Position numbers and translations under genes: made by a program | DNA from: Pseudovibrio brasiliensis | Lineage (GTDB): Bacteria > Pseudomonadota > Alphaproteobacteria > Rhizobiales > Stappiaceae | Assembly (NCBI RefSeq): GCF_018282095.1 | Contig: NZ_CP074127.1 | Coordinates: 186,001 to 250,000 of the forward strand | Direction of reading: 5' to 3' | DNA length: 64,000 nt | Notes under the pieces: generated by a model | Databases searched by the model: none | Seen by the model: the letters and a program-made list of their open reading frames with translations, nothing else | Told to the model about the DNA's origin: nothing | Shown here: positions 8,692-18,024 of the stretch, one piece after another | Layout of the letters: every line of letters starts with the position of its first letter | Position numbering within the stretch: the stretch's first letter is position 1

Positions 8692-9111
8692 GTGCTTAAA
8701 GGGATCAACCCGATCATTTTCCCGGAACTTTTAAAGATCCTGCACGAGATGGGACATGGAGATGAGATCGTGTTTAGCGATGCGCATTTCCCGGCTTATT
8801 CCGTTTGCGACACCGTGCTCCGCGCCGATGGGTGCGAAGCGACAGATTTGCTTGAAGCCGTCATGCCGCTTTGGGAGCTGGACCAGTACGATCCGGAGAA
8901 CGTCATGATGATGGCCGCTGTGGAAGGCGACCAGCTGCCGGATGGACTGGTCGACGACTATCAGAACGCTTTGCCAGAGGGTGCGCAAATCACCTTTGTT
9001 GAGCGTTTTGCTTTCTATGAGAAGGCGAAGAAGGCGTACTGCGTGGTGGTAACAGGCACCACGCGAAAATATGGAAACGTCATCATCAAGAAGGGCGTGA
9101 TCCAGGGCTAA
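8692..9111 (+). CDS. fucU: L-fucose mutarotase FucU (RbsD/FucU family, 139 aa)
   Basis: Interconverts alpha and beta anomers of a reducing sugar, in FucU L-fucose. Sequence matches E. coli FucU across its length: [19 protein letters not shown], then [14 protein letters not shown] with the catalytic-site histidines, [19 protein letters not shown], and a C-terminal [17 protein letters not shown] with [11 protein letters not shown]. Length is normal for the family. Start is GTG with GGGGG upstream at spacing 5. It heads the sugar ABC importer genes on the same strand, about 215 bases before the ATPase gene, so the transported sugar may be L-fucose or a similar 6-deoxy or aldose sugar. No fucose isomerase, kinase or dehydrogenase is in the window. 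Confidence 0.85.
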   Translation: MLKGINPIIFPELLKILHEMGHGDEIVFSDAHFPAYSVCDTVLRADGCEATDLLEAVMPLWELDQYDPENVMMMAAVEGDQLPDGLVDDYQNALPEGAQITFVERFAFYEKAKKAYCVVVTGTTRKYGNVIIKKGVIQG

Positions 9112-9326
9112 AGCGCAGTTCTGCAAGTGAATCCAGTTTCGGATGGGACTGCGCGGGAGATGAGACAGCGGTGATTGAGGTGTGGCTCAGGGAGGGATCG
9201 CACATTCAATCAGGTAACAACCGGATGTCTTGGCCATATCATTTTGCTGCTCTGCATACCGCAGCAACAGCTGGGATCTGTGCGTTCCCACTGAGGTCTG
9301 CAGTCCAGCACTGGGGGGAGAAAAAA

Positions 9327-10853
9327 ATGAATACCATCGTCAGAATGACGGGTATTGAAAAAACATTTCCGGGAGTGCACGCCCTTAAGAATGTGCAGTT
9401 TGACTTGCGTGCCGGTGAAGTTCACGCCCTGATGGGAGAGAACGGAGCAGGCAAATCCACCTTGATGAAAGTGCTTTCCGGCGTTTACACCCGTGACGAC
9501 GGCAAGATTGAAATCAACGGTAAAGCGGCTGACCCAAAAGGGCCGCGAGAAGCGCAAGACCTGGGAATAGGCATCATCCATCAGGAACTGAGCCTGATGA
9601 ACGATCTGACGGCGGCACAGAACATCTTCATTGGCCGCGAGCCGCGCCTGCGATTTGGGCGTCTTGATGAGGCAGCCCTCAACCAGAAGACCGCTGAGAT
9701 CTTCAAGAGCATGGCGCTGGACTTGCGCCCGGATGTGCTGGTCAGCAACCTGACCATCGCCAAGCAGCAGATGGTGGAGATTGCCAAGGCGCTGTCCTAC
9801 CGCTCGCAGGTGTTGATCATGGATGAGCCAACAGCCGCGCTCAACGACAAGGAAATCGCTGAGCTGTTCACCATCATCCGCCGCCTCAAGGCGGAAGGCG
9901 TGGGCATCATCTACATCAGCCACAAAATGGACGAGCTGAAACAGATCTCCGACCGCGTCACCGTCATGCGCGACGGCGAGTATGTGGGCACCGTGCCTGC
10001 CGCTGACACTCCGGTCAATGAGATCATCTCCATGATGGTTGGGCGCGAGGTGAAGGACGAAGCTGTTGAGGTGCCGGACCTTTCAGGAGCAGACGTTGCG
10101 CTGGAAGTGAAGAGCCTGAACCGGGGCACTGAGATCCGCGATGTCAGCTTCTCGCTGAAAAAGGGCGAAATCCTCGGCTTTGCAGGGCTTATGGGTGCTG
10201 GTCGCACGGAAGTCGCCCGCGCCATCTTTGGCGCTGATCCGCTGGACTCAGGCGAAGTCTGGGTGGATGGCCACAAATGCAAGATCAACAGCCCATCAGA
10301 TGCGGTACAGGTTGGCATTGGCTATCTGTCGGAGGATCGCAAACACTTCGGTCTCGCCACTGGCATGGATGTGCGCGCCAATGTGGCCATGGCCAGCATG
10401 GACCAGTTCTGCAATCGCCTTGGCGTGCTGGATGAGGCTGGCATGGCAGAAGCCGCCGCCAAGTACATCAAACAGTTGGAAATCAGAACGCCCTCGGACA
10501 AGCAGGAGCTTCAGTTCCTGTCCGGTGGCAACCAACAAAAGGTGGTCATCGCCAAGTGGCTGCTGCGTGATTGCGACATCCTCATTTTTGACGAACCCAC
10601 TCGTGGTATCGATGTGGGAGCGAAATCTGAAATCTACAAGTTGTTGAACTCACTGGCAGAGCAGGGGTGCGCGATTATCGTCATCTCCTCCGAACTGCCG
10701 GAAGTGATGCGCCTCAGTCATCGCATCGCGGTGATGTGCGAAGGCCGACTGACCGGCATTTTGCCCGGCGGCAGCTCAACAACCCAGGAAGACATTATGC
10801 GCCTCGCAACACAACGCGACCCGGCAGCGCAAATTGTGAGTGAAGTACAATGA
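9327..10853 (+). CDS. Sugar ABC transporter ATP-binding protein, RbsA/XylG type (508 aa)
   Basis: Cytoplasmic ATPase with two fused nucleotide-binding domains. The first has Walker [10 protein letters not shown] (residues 37-45) and Walker [12 protein letters not shown]. The second has the degenerate Walker [10 protein letters not shown] typical of RbsA-like proteins, the intact signature [15 protein letters not shown] and Walker [13 protein letters not shown]. It energises the permease and binding protein that follow. Start ATG 9327 is preceded by GGGGGGAG. A longer reading from 9171 has no ribosome site or family similarity in its first 52 residues. The stop overlaps the permease start (ATGA), indicating coupled translation. 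Confidence 0.88.
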   Translation: MNTIVRMTGIEKTFPGVHALKNVQFDLRAGEVHALMGENGAGKSTLMKVLSGVYTRDDGKIEINGKAADPKGPREAQDLGIGIIHQELSLMNDLTAAQNIFIGREPRLRFGRLDEAALNQKTAEIFKSMALDLRPDVLVSNLTIAKQQMVEIAKALSYRSQVLIMDEPTAALNDKEIAELFTIIRRLKAEGVGIIYISHKMDELKQISDRVTVMRDGEYVGTVPAADTPVNEIISMMVGREVKDEAVEVPDLSGADVALEVKSLNRGTEIRDVSFSLKKGEILGFAGLMGAGRTEVARAIFGADPLDSGEVWVDGHKCKINSPSDAVQVGIGYLSEDRKHFGLATGMDVRANVAMASMDQFCNRLGVLDEAGMAEAAAKYIKQLEIRTPSDKQELQFLSGGNQQKVVIAKWLLRDCDILIFDEPTRGIDVGAKSEIYKLLNSLAEQGCAIIVISSELPEVMRLSHRIAVMCEGRLTGILPGGSSTTQEDIMRLATQRDPAAQIVSEVQ

Positions 10854-11860
10854 CAGACACCACCTTAACTCCGCAAAAGAACCTGATCGGTCGTTTTCTA
10901 AGCTCCGGTGCACATCAGAAACTGCTCGCCTTCGCCAGTTTGATTGTTCTGCTCATCGGCTTTGGTCTGGCCTCGCCAAACTTCATGCAGATGTCCAATA
11001 TGATCGCCATTTTGCAGGCGACCTCGGTCAACGGTGTTCTGGCCATTGCCGCAACGCTCATCATCATCACTGGCGGTATTGATCTGTCCATCGGTACCAT
11101 GATGACCTTCTGCGCCGTGATTGCCGGTGTGGTCCTGACCTATTGGGGCATGCCACTGCCGCTCGGTGTGGTGGCTGCCATTGGTGCTGGTGCGTTCTGC
11201 GGTCTGTGCTCCGGCACGTTCGTTGCCAAGATGAAGGTACCACCCTTCATCGCAACGCTTGGCATGATGCTGATTTTGAAGGGCCTGTCCCTCGTCATCT
11301 CCGGCACACGCCCAATCTATTTCAACGACACGCCGGGCTTCGACCTCATTTCCCGTGGGTCTGTCATTGGCGCCATCATTCCGGGTCTTCAGATCCCGAA
11401 TGGTGTGCTGATCCTGTTCCTTGTTGCGATTGCAGCCTCTTACATTCTGGGACGAACTGTACTGGGCCGCTACACCTTCGCACTTGGGTCTAACGAGGAA
11501 TCCGTGCGCCTGTCTGGCGTCAACACGGATGCCTGGAAGATGGGAATCTACGCGCTCGCAGGTGGGATCTGCGGCATCGCTGGCATTCTCATCGCATCCC
11601 GCCTCAACTCCGCACAGCCTGCGCTTGGCCTCGGCTACGAGCTGGAAGCCATTGCAGCTGTGGTGATTGGCGGAACGTCTCTTGCCGGAGGACGCGGCAC
11701 CATCATGGGCACATTGATCGGAGCTTTGATCATGGCCGTGCTGACCAACGGTCTGCGCGTGCTCTCCGTTGCTCAGGAATGGCAGACGGTTGTAACGGGC
11801 GGCATCATTATTCTGGCCGTCTATGCGGACATGGCCCGCAAGAAAAAAGCTCATGCATAA
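10850..11860 (+). CDS. Sugar ABC transporter permease, RbsC type (336 aa)
   Basis: Inner-membrane permease of the branched-chain amino acid/sugar (BPD_transp_2) family with about 8-10 hydrophobic segments. Conserved pieces are [18 protein letters not shown] near residue 70, [12 protein letters not shown] near 130 and the cytoplasmic loop [12 protein letters not shown] near 215, which contacts the ATPase. [16 protein letters not shown] near 275 is a family signature. Start overlaps the ATPase stop by four bases. It would form a homodimeric channel with the ATPase at 9327 and the binding protein at 11917. Confidence 0.88.
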   Translation: MTDTTLTPQKNLIGRFLSSGAHQKLLAFASLIVLLIGFGLASPNFMQMSNMIAILQATSVNGVLAIAATLIIITGGIDLSIGTMMTFCAVIAGVVLTYWGMPLPLGVVAAIGAGAFCGLCSGTFVAKMKVPPFIATLGMMLILKGLSLVISGTRPIYFNDTPGFDLISRGSVIGAIIPGLQIPNGVLILFLVAIAASYILGRTVLGRYTFALGSNEESVRLSGVNTDAWKMGIYALAGGICGIAGILIASRLNSAQPALGLGYELEAIAAVVIGGTSLAGGRGTIMGTLIGALIMAVLTNGLRVLSVAQEWQTVVTGGIIILAVYADMARKKKAHA

Positions 11861-11916
11861 GATTGGTTGGGGCGCCTTTGCCCCAGCTGCATATTTTTTA
11901 TCGGGAGGAAATACTC

Positions 11917-12861
11917 ATGTTTACAAGACGTACTCTGATTGGCGCATTGGCCTCTGCAACATTGCTTGCAACCAGCTCGCTTTCATTCGCAGCGGATAAG
12001 GTCTACATCCCGCTGATCTCCAAGGGCTTCCAGCACCAGTTCTGGCAGGCTGTGAAAGCAGGTGCTGACAACGCAGCCGCTGAGCTGAACGTTGAAATCA
12101 CTTTTGAAGGCCCGGACAGTGAAGCCATGGTAGATCGCCAGATCGACATGCTGGCTGCAGCACTGGCCAAGAACCCTGCAGCCATCGGCTTTGCCGCGCT
12201 GGACAGTCAGGCTGCTATTCCACTGCTGCGTCAGGCCCAGTCCACTGGCATTCCGATCATCGCCTTCGACAGCGGCGTGGAAAGCGAAATTCCTGTGGCG
12301 CTGGCTGCAACTGACAACGTAGCAGCAGCAAGCTTGGCCGCAGACAAAATGGCAGAGCTGATCGGCAAAAGCGGTAAAGTGGCTGTGGTTGCGCACGACC
12401 AGACCAGCCGTACCGGTATTGACCGCCGCGATGGCTTCCTCAACCAGATGAAGAACTATCCGGAGATTGAAGTTGTCACCGTTCAGTATGGCGGGGGCGA
12501 CCAGCTCAAGTCCACCGAGCTGACCAAAGCGATCCTGACTGCTAACCCAGACATCAAAGGCATCTTCGGCACCAACGAAGGTTCTGCAATCGGTGTTGCC
12601 AACGGTGTGCGTGAAATGGGCAGCAAAGATGTTGTGATCATCGGTTACGATTCTGGCCGCGCCCAGAAAGACGCCGTCCGCAGCGGCCTGATGGCAGGCG
12701 CCATCACCCAGAACCCGGTTGGCATCGGTTATGAAACCGTCAAAGCCGCCGTCATGGCCTCACAGGGCAAAGATGTCCCATCCAACATCGACACCGGCTT
12801 CTACTACTACGACGCCTCCAACATGGACTCCCCAGAAATCGCAGCCGTCCTCTACGACTAA
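11917..12861 (+). CDS. Periplasmic sugar-binding protein, RbsB type (314 aa)
   Basis: Periplasmic binding protein 4/LacI-like fold. A Sec signal peptide is plain: MFTRRTLIGALASATLLA then cleavage near SFA-AD. The mature part starts with KVYIPLISKGFQHQFWQAV and contains AFDSGVESEIPVA and GIFGTNEGSAIGVANGV, typical of RbsB-class ribose/allose/xylose/fucose binders. The strong ribosome site GGGAGGAA at 11903-11910 explains higher expression than the permease. It completes the importer begun at 9327. The exact sugar cannot be read from sequence; the fucU gene points to fucose or a similar sugar. Confidence 0.85.
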   Translation: MFTRRTLIGALASATLLATSSLSFAADKVYIPLISKGFQHQFWQAVKAGADNAAAELNVEITFEGPDSEAMVDRQIDMLAAALAKNPAAIGFAALDSQAAIPLLRQAQSTGIPIIAFDSGVESEIPVALAATDNVAAASLAADKMAELIGKSGKVAVVAHDQTSRTGIDRRDGFLNQMKNYPEIEVVTVQYGGGDQLKSTELTKAILTANPDIKGIFGTNEGSAIGVANGVREMGSKDVVIIGYDSGRAQKDAVRSGLMAGAITQNPVGIGYETVKAAVMASQGKDVPSNIDTGFYYYDASNMDSPEIAAVLYD

Positions 12862-12890
12862 AACCCGCTGCATTTCCTTGGAAAACAAAG

Positions 12891-12917
12891 AAAGGCCTCT
12901 CATCACGAGAGGCCTTT
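12891..12917 (+). terminator. Intrinsic terminator of the sugar ABC operon
   Basis: AAAGGCCTCTC (12891-12901) pairs with GAGAGGCCTTT (12907-12917) across a five-base loop and runs into TTC. The same hairpin, with one loop change, recurs at 16356-16382. Confidence 0.85.
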
Positions 12918-12945
12918 TTCGTGGGTGATGTTCTCAAGTTGAAGC

Positions 12946-13953
12946 TTAAAGCTTCGACTTTCTGAACACCGCGGGGGTTGCGCCGGTCCAGCGTTTGAAG
13001 GCGACGGAGAAGGCGGCTTGATCGGCGAAGTCGAGGAGGAAGGCGACTTGAGCGATGCTGTCAGTTCCAAGCAGCAGGCGCTTGGCCAGATCGCAGCGCG
13101 CTGTTTCAACCAGTGACTTAAAGTTGGTGCCTTCCTCGGAAAGTTTGCGTGTCAATGTCCGGCGGGTCACGCACAGTTCTTCGGCCACCTCATCACCACT
13201 TGGCAGATTGCCGGGCAAACGGGCGCGGACCAGCTCAATGACTTTGGCAGACATACCTTTGCGACTCTTCGGCATCTGGCTGAGGCGTTCCTCACCATGT
13301 TTGAGAAGGTGATCGCGCAAAGCGGCATCTGAAGTGGTGATTGGAAAGTCGAAACCGCCTTGAGGCAACTGAATGCCGCTCGCTTTTTGTGCTGATGAGA
13401 CTTCGCATCCGGCCAGTTCTGCCAGTGTTGCGCAGTGGTCGGTGTCATCACACTCCAGCAGCACGGACATTTGCCCAAAACCGGGACCGGCAATCTGTTC
13501 AGTGCGTTTCAGCAGGCCAAAAACCAGAAACTCCCGATGTCTTGGGAACTGATGAGCACCGATGATATCGCTCTTCAGGCATATAGTCGGATGATGCTCA
13601 TCACCATCCAACTCAAAACTCAGGTCGGGATCTTCCAGCGCATAGAAGCGCTGCGCGAACCGATACACTTGCCCCACATTGTCACTGACCTTTGCCAGAT
13701 ACGCCATTAACGTCTTTGCACCCGGAGAGGCTAAACCGGCGCGGGCGGCGAAGGTTGGGTCTTGCAAAGCATCGCAGGCTGTTTCCAGTGCAGCGGCTTC
13801 GCGCTGGAGGTCAACCCGCCCATTGACGTCCGCTAAAACGTCGGGTGCAACGCCAACTGCCTCAAGGATTTTATCGAAGCCGAGAGCTGCGGAAGGTTCT
13901 CGACCGTAAACCTGAGCTGCATGGCGCAATCGATAGGCGCTGATGCGTGTCAT
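12946..13953 (-). CDS. AraC-family regulator with OruR-type N-terminal domain (335 aa)
   Basis: The C-terminal 100 residues hold two helix-turn-helix motifs (EVAEELCVTRRTLTRKLSEEG and IAQVAFLLDFADQAAFSVAFKRWTG, with the usual TPAVFR ending). The N-terminal 200 residues match the 'arabinose-binding' domain of OruR/ArgR-like AraC proteins. Start chosen at ATG 13953 (MTRISAYRLR) because GGAAG lies just upstream and 335 residues is the family norm; a longer frame to 14070 would add 39 unconvincing residues. It is divergent from the small membrane protein and HlyD genes, and convergent with the sugar operon. The best guess for its target is the HlyD pair. Confidence 0.8.
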   Translation of the reverse strand: MTRISAYRLRHAAQVYGREPSAALGFDKILEAVGVAPDVLADVNGRVDLQREAAALETACDALQDPTFAARAGLASPGAKTLMAYLAKVSDNVGQVYRFAQRFYALEDPDLSFELDGDEHHPTICLKSDIIGAHQFPRHREFLVFGLLKRTEQIAGPGFGQMSVLLECDDTDHCATLAELAGCEVSSAQKASGIQLPQGGFDFPITTSDAALRDHLLKHGEERLSQMPKSRKGMSAKVIELVRARLPGNLPSGDEVAEELCVTRRTLTRKLSEEGTNFKSLVETARCDLAKRLLLGTDSIAQVAFLLDFADQAAFSVAFKRWTGATPAVFRKSKL

Positions 13954-14145
13954 GCTGACTTCCACTCTGCCTGAGAGGGGCGCTTCAACGTTCTTTGCGT
14001 TGATTTGCCTCTCAAATGTCCAGAAATCAAAAACTGATGACCAGAACTCTAAAGAACGTCCTTTGCTCATCCGTTAATTTACGAACATCAACAAACGGTG
14101 CTGCCTAGGACGGTAGCTTTTGAAACAAAGCAAAGGACATTCACC

Positions 14146-14529
14146 GTGAAGTCGATCATCCTTTCAAGCGTCATGGTAATGGGCGCATTCACCACTGAGG
14201 CCTCAGCGGCAGGTGGTGAACCACGCTGGTGGGTTCCACCGGGACAGTCTGACAGTTACTCCATTGTCAGTATTGTTGTTTTCTTTCTGGCCTTTCTTTT
14301 GGTCGTGCATCTTTACTCTCGCTTTGACCGCTATGCGGAACACAAAGCAAAGGGAACACCGCTTCGCACCACAGTACCGGTGATGCTGACCGTGGCCCTT
14401 GCATATGAAGTGATGCCAGCTTTGTCTCACTTCAGCATCCTGCTTCCGACAGCGCTGATCCTCACAGCAATCGCACGTGATTTCATGCTGTGGTGGAACC
14501 CTAAGATGCAGGAGGCGGAAAATGATTGA
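14146..14529 (+). CDS. Small inner-membrane protein paired with HlyD-type protein (127 aa)
   Basis: Starts at GTG 14146 with AAAGGA upstream. Residues 1-20 form a signal-like hydrophobic stretch ending at SAAGG, then WWVPPGQSD, a membrane helix SIVSIVVFFLAFLLVVHLY, a basic loop RFDRYAEHKAKGT, and one or two further hydrophobic helices (TVPVMLTVALAYEVMPAL and ILLPTALILTAIA). No family is recognised. The arrangement, a small membrane protein translationally coupled to an HlyD/EmrA-like gene, recalls E. coli YiaW-YiaV and YibI-YibH, although the sequence is not obviously DUF3302. Eight bases overlap with the next gene. Confidence 0.6.
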   Translation: MKSIILSSVMVMGAFTTEASAAGGEPRWWVPPGQSDSYSIVSIVVFFLAFLLVVHLYSRFDRYAEHKAKGTPLRTTVPVMLTVALAYEVMPALSHFSILLPTALILTAIARDFMLWWNPKMQEAEND

Positions 14530-15736
14530 GCTTCTTGTTACTTCTTTTCCCTTCGTCTTGCGGGTCTGGTACCTGCGCTGGAAGGGGATCCCGGTCACCC
14601 TGTACAACGTGCACTATGCCTTGGTTTTGTGGGTGTTCATGGCTCTCGCGGTCTTCTTTGCGGTGTTCTACTACTACCCAAAGTCGTTCACAGGGATCGT
14701 GCCCTTCAAAACAGTTCCGGTTGTTGCTGAAAACGGCGGAACAGTCACTGAAGTCTTCGTAACCGGTGGCGACCGCGTCAAAGTTGGCGACCCTCTGTTC
14801 AGCACGGAAAGTGCGATGGAACAGGCCAAGGTTGATCATGCAAACCGCAAGATTGACGAAATCAAAAGCGCCATCAAAGCAGCGCATCTAGAAGTGGAAA
14901 CAGCAGATGCTGCCTTGGACGCCGCCAAAACTGGCCTCAATCAGGCTGAAATGACACTGGCTGATCACGAAGAGCTTAAGATGAAAAACTCCGCAGCCTT
15001 CCAGCGTGCCCGATTGGAACGTGCCATCTCTCAGCGAGACACCAGCGTTGCTGATGTGAAAGCAGCAAAGGCAAAACTGGAAGCGGCAAAAGTGCAGGCG
15101 TACTCCACCCTTCCATCCCAGCTGGCCAGCGCAAAAGCTACTCTTGAGCAGGCTGAAATCGAACTGAAGAAGACACGAGTTTACAGTCTGGTAGATGGTG
15201 TGGTTGAGCAAGTTACCCTGCATGTTGGAGCACGAGCAGCTCAAGCCGCGATGGCCCCGGCGATGGTGATCATTCCGGATCGGACCCAAAAGGAAGGCTC
15301 CCGAGTGGTAGCAGGTTTCTCCCAGGTGTCCCGCACCGAACTTTACGAAGGCATGGCAGCTGAGATCGCTTGTGAGAGCAACTTCAACATCGCAATGTAC
15401 CACACTGTTCTGCCAGCTCGGATAACACGGATCCAGAAATCCATCTCCTCCGGTCAGATGGGACCATCGGGCAAGCTGATGGAACCAGGAGAACGCGCCA
15501 AACGTGGTCAGATCGTCGCTCACCTCGATCTGGTCTACCCAGAACACCAGAAGTATCTGGTTCCTGGCAGCGGATGTGTGGTGCAGACCTACACAACAGA
15601 TTTAAAAGGTGACATGGCTGGCGGATTTACAGCTCACGTGATTTCAGCCCTCGGCGTTATCAAAGCAGTCGGTCTTCGAGTGAAAGCATGGCTTGGCCTT
15701 GCAATCGGAATTGGTCTTGCAGGATCAACTCACTAA
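14522..15736 (+). CDS. HlyD-family membrane fusion protein (404 aa)
   Basis: Periplasmic adaptor anchored by one N-terminal membrane helix (about residues 35-55: YALVLWVFMALAVFFAVFYYY). Then comes a biotinyl-lipoyl half-domain (FKTVPVVAENGGTVTEVFVTGGDRVKVGDPLF), a coiled-coil hairpin (residues ~105-215, KVDHANRKIDEIKSA onwards, Ala/Lys/Glu rich), the second lipoyl half (VYSLVDGVVEQVTLHVGARA) and a beta-barrel. ATG 14522 has AGGAGG upstream and overlaps the preceding gene. No transporter or outer-membrane partner is adjacent, as in the YibH/YiaV group. The reading frame stays open for 86 codons after the TAA stop (see 15737-15994). Confidence 0.8.
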   Translation: MIELLVTSFPFVLRVWYLRWKGIPVTLYNVHYALVLWVFMALAVFFAVFYYYPKSFTGIVPFKTVPVVAENGGTVTEVFVTGGDRVKVGDPLFSTESAMEQAKVDHANRKIDEIKSAIKAAHLEVETADAALDAAKTGLNQAEMTLADHEELKMKNSAAFQRARLERAISQRDTSVADVKAAKAKLEAAKVQAYSTLPSQLASAKATLEQAEIELKKTRVYSLVDGVVEQVTLHVGARAAQAAMAPAMVIIPDRTQKEGSRVVAGFSQVSRTELYEGMAAEIACESNFNIAMYHTVLPARITRIQKSISSGQMGPSGKLMEPGERAKRGQIVAHLDLVYPEHQKYLVPGSGCVVQTYTTDLKGDMAGGFTAHVISALGVIKAVGLRVKAWLGLAIGIGLAGSTH

Positions 15737-15994
15737 GAGCACGCAAGCGAACAAACTCAAAACAATCAAGTTTCTCCCGAAGACGGAAAGCAAACCGATC
15801 AAACAGACATGGATCCGGACTGGTTCCGCTCGGGAGTATTACAGAAGAGAGCAGCCCCAACTGGCAATCTGAGCAACCCGTTCTCTTCATCAAAACCCAC
15901 GGTCCCATACGAGAGGTTCTTTGCAGAGAACCCCAAAGCGCAGAGAGCCTCTCGGAACCACCCAAACAAAAAGAAGAAGAAAAATGAACGTTAA
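15737..15994 (+). other. Open frame in phase with the HlyD gene, after its stop codon
   Basis: From the HlyD TAA (15734-15736) the same frame is open to a TAA at 15992-15994. Translation is polar and low in hydrophobics (HASEQTQNNQ, then DMDPDWFRSGVLQKRA, PYERFFAENPKAQR, ending in a Lys run). An internal ATG at 15809 lacks a ribosome site. It could be a C-terminal extension cut off by a nonsense change, a small separate gene, or simply leader for the next gene. Confidence 0.25.
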
Positions 15995-16295
15995 AGCCCT
16001 GACAATCGCAGCAGTCGCCCTCTCCGTTGGTTACACAGTTGACTATAACCCAAGACCGTCTCAGCCGGGCACCAAGTCCATCTCACCAATCTCCTTCAAG
16101 ATAGGTGAGGCAAATGCCCAGACTGCAGAACGTAATGCAGCCCGCCGGACCGCACGTCGTACATCCCGCCGGGTTAACCGCCGCCACAACATCGCAGGTT
16201 GCACACCTTACAACGCCTATTACAACTGCGGAGGCGTCTACTATCAGGCCATCGTCGAGAACGGCACAACAGTTTACGTGGTTGTCAATCCATAA
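15984..16295 (+). CDS. Small secreted basic protein, function unknown (103 aa)
   Basis: ATG 15984 follows an AAGAAGAA stretch. N-terminal MNVKALTIAAVALSVGY is a short export-type hydrophobic segment. The middle is very basic (ERNAARRTARRTSRRVNRRH), and the end CTPYNAYYNCGGVYYQAI with VYVVVN has two cysteines that could pair. Similar Arg-rich proteins ending in 'yY.CgGvYY' occur as uncharacterised exported proteins in alphaproteobacteria. It lies about 250 bases after the HlyD stop, before a strong terminator. Confidence 0.6.
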   Translation: MNVKALTIAAVALSVGYTVDYNPRPSQPGTKSISPISFKIGEANAQTAERNAARRTARRTSRRVNRRHNIAGCTPYNAYYNCGGVYYQAIVENGTTVYVVVNP

Positions 16296-16355
16296 GGGAG
16301 ATTACCGTCCCTCCCAGATGTCCCACCGTCCTGACATCATGGAAGCCCAACCACA

Positions 16356-16382
16356 AAAGGCCTCTCATAACGAGAGGCCTTT
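16356..16382 (+). terminator. Intrinsic terminator after the small secreted protein
   Basis: AAAGGCCTCTC (16356-16366) and GAGAGGCCTTT (16372-16382) form an 11-bp stem followed by TTT. It is nearly identical to the terminator at 12891-12917. Confidence 0.85.
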
Positions 16383-16506
16383 TTTCGTGTTTGCAGAACG
16401 TGGAGGCGTCTTAAAACCAGCATGTTGATCTCTTAGTTTCCAGCTTTGACAGGTTGAAAATCTCCGCTTTAGTATGCGTGTTGAGAGTTGATGGAGGGGT
16501 GTTGGA

Positions 16507-17778
16507 ATGGTGGTGGATGATGTTGAAGGGCTTTGGGAGAGGCTTGAGGGAGAAGAACTTCGCGGGGTTTTTATTGGACTCAACCGGGAGCTGGTTGAGG
16601 AACTGGTTGTGGCGGCGCAGGTGCGGCGGGCCTCTGGTGAGAAGTTGAGCGCGATTGACGGGGAGTTGGTTGCGATCAAAGGGAATATCGCACTGAAAGG
16701 GCGCGAGACGACGGCCGGATCGGTGGCGTATTCCACTGAAGTAGAGGATGAGCATGCGCTGGTGGTGCAGCGGGTGATTGAGGCAGGCGGCATTCCCATT
16801 GGCCCTGCGAACCTGGCTGAGTTTGCCTATACCGGTATCGGGCTCAATCCGCATTACGGCAATGCCCCCAATGGGTTGGATCGCGCACGGGTGCCGGGTG
16901 GGTCTTCCTCTGGCAGTGCAGCGGCGATTTCCAACGGTGTCTGCGACTTAGCGATTGGCAGTGATACCTCCGGTTCAACGCGTGTGCCCGCTGCTTTTCA
17001 GGGCATCTGCGGGTATCGGGCGAGCATGGGGCGCTATCCCATGGAGGGTGTTGTTCCGCTTGGGGCGAGCCTTGATGTGCTTGGCCCCATGGCGCGAACT
17101 GTTGAGGGCATCTGTGCGCTGGATGCGGTGATGTGCGGCAAGCATTCCTCTCATGAGACGACGGTAGAAGAACGTGCGTTTCGCCTTGTTGTGCCGGATC
17201 TGGATGGGCTGGGCATTTCCGCTGAGATCATGGAGATGTTTGAGCATAGCATCGATACGCTTTCTGCGGCGGGCATCCAGATCGTGCGGAGAGACTTACG
17301 GCCAATCCTGAAAGCACATTTGCTGTTTGCGGAGCATGGAACGCTGGTGAGCGTGGAAGCGCGGGAGCAGATTGCGCAGTATGTAGACGTCAGCAAGGAT
17401 AAGATCGATCCGCAGATCAAAGCCCGTCTGGAGCGAGCGTTGCCCATGACGCCGAAGAAGCTGGCGTATTTGCGGCGGCAGCGGGCGGTGCTTCAGTCCG
17501 AGATTGAGGTACAGTTGAAAGGTGACTTGCTGCTGATGCCAACCGTGCCAGATGTGCCACCTCTGATCTCCGAAGTGGAAGAGAGCGTTGAGGCGTTTCA
17601 GGAAGCGAACGCGCTGGCCTTGCGGCTGACCATGATCACCGCGTTCCTCAACATGCCATCGCTGGCTCTGCCGGTTGATTTGGAAAAGCCATCTCATAGC
17701 ATTTCCATCTGCGGGGCGGCTGCGCAGGATGAGCTGGTGCTGACGACAGGGTGTGCCGTGGAGCGCGTGCTGCGGTAG
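16507..17778 (+). CDS. Amidase-signature family hydrolase (423 aa)
   Basis: Ser-cisSer-Lys amidase. The triad is readable: K58 (AIKGNIAL), S133 (PGGSSSGSAAA) and nucleophile S157 (GSDTSGSTRVPAAFQG), with the usual 24-residue spacing between the serines. The glycine-rich signature is close to allophanate hydrolase/AtzF and indoleacetamide/aryl-amide hydrolases; length is normal for a stand-alone amidase. Start ATG 16507 with GGAGGGG at spacing 7. It is monocistronic, with a terminator before it and an inverted repeat after it. Substrate cannot be predicted. Confidence 0.85.
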   Translation: MVVDDVEGLWERLEGEELRGVFIGLNRELVEELVVAAQVRRASGEKLSAIDGELVAIKGNIALKGRETTAGSVAYSTEVEDEHALVVQRVIEAGGIPIGPANLAEFAYTGIGLNPHYGNAPNGLDRARVPGGSSSGSAAAISNGVCDLAIGSDTSGSTRVPAAFQGICGYRASMGRYPMEGVVPLGASLDVLGPMARTVEGICALDAVMCGKHSSHETTVEERAFRLVVPDLDGLGISAEIMEMFEHSIDTLSAAGIQIVRRDLRPILKAHLLFAEHGTLVSVEAREQIAQYVDVSKDKIDPQIKARLERALPMTPKKLAYLRRQRAVLQSEIEVQLKGDLLLMPTVPDVPPLISEVEESVEAFQEANALALRLTMITAFLNMPSLALPVDLEKPSHSISICGAAAQDELVLTTGCAVERVLR

Positions 17779-17791
17779 CGTTGAAGCCATG

Positions 17792-17830
17792 CGCCTCCAT
17801 GATCGGGCACTCTGCTTTCACATGGAGGCG
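17792..17830. terminator. Inverted repeat after the amidase gene
   Basis: Perfect 10-bp arms CGCCTCCATG (17792-17801) and CATGGAGGCG (17821-17830) with a 19-base loop, in the gap between convergent transcription units; probable bidirectional terminator. Confidence 0.5.
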
Positions 17831-17839
17831 GTGGTTTGG

Positions 17840-18001
17840 TTAGACCGTCGCTGTCTGGTCAGATGAGGTCCAAACTTCGACGGGATGTTCTGAACCATCG
17901 GAGACTTCGTAGAAGGTCTCCTTAATCTGTCCATCAAGTGTCACCTTGATGAGGGCGAAGCCGTTGGGGATGGCATCACTTCTGTAGTTAACCCGTTGAA
18001 T
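17840..18001 (-). pseudogene. Short coding remnant, 53 codons without a normal start
   Basis: Minus-strand frame ending at TAA 17842-17840 reads DAIPNGFALIKVTLDG, then QIKETFYEVSDGSEH and PVEVWTSSD. Its composition looks like a genuine protein end. An in-frame TAA at 18004-18002 precedes it and no ATG, GTG or TTG is available. It follows the VOC gene closely on the same strand. It is either a truncated gene or a gene using ATT as start; family not recognised. Confidence 0.3.
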
Positions 18002-18024
18002 TTACTCGCTTAGGAGAGCTGAAT

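Noticed and set aside
10898-11854. 318-codon minus frame opposite the sugar permease
   Set aside because: Runs of His, Asn and Asp without domains; product of strong codon bias in the permease gene.
12946-14070. Longer AraC reading starting at 14070
   Set aside because: The extra 39 residues lack family similarity and ATG 13953 has a good ribosome site.
15688-15987. 99-codon plus frame after the HlyD gene
   Set aside because: Overlaps the HlyD 3' end in another frame, no ribosome site, very basic random-looking sequence.
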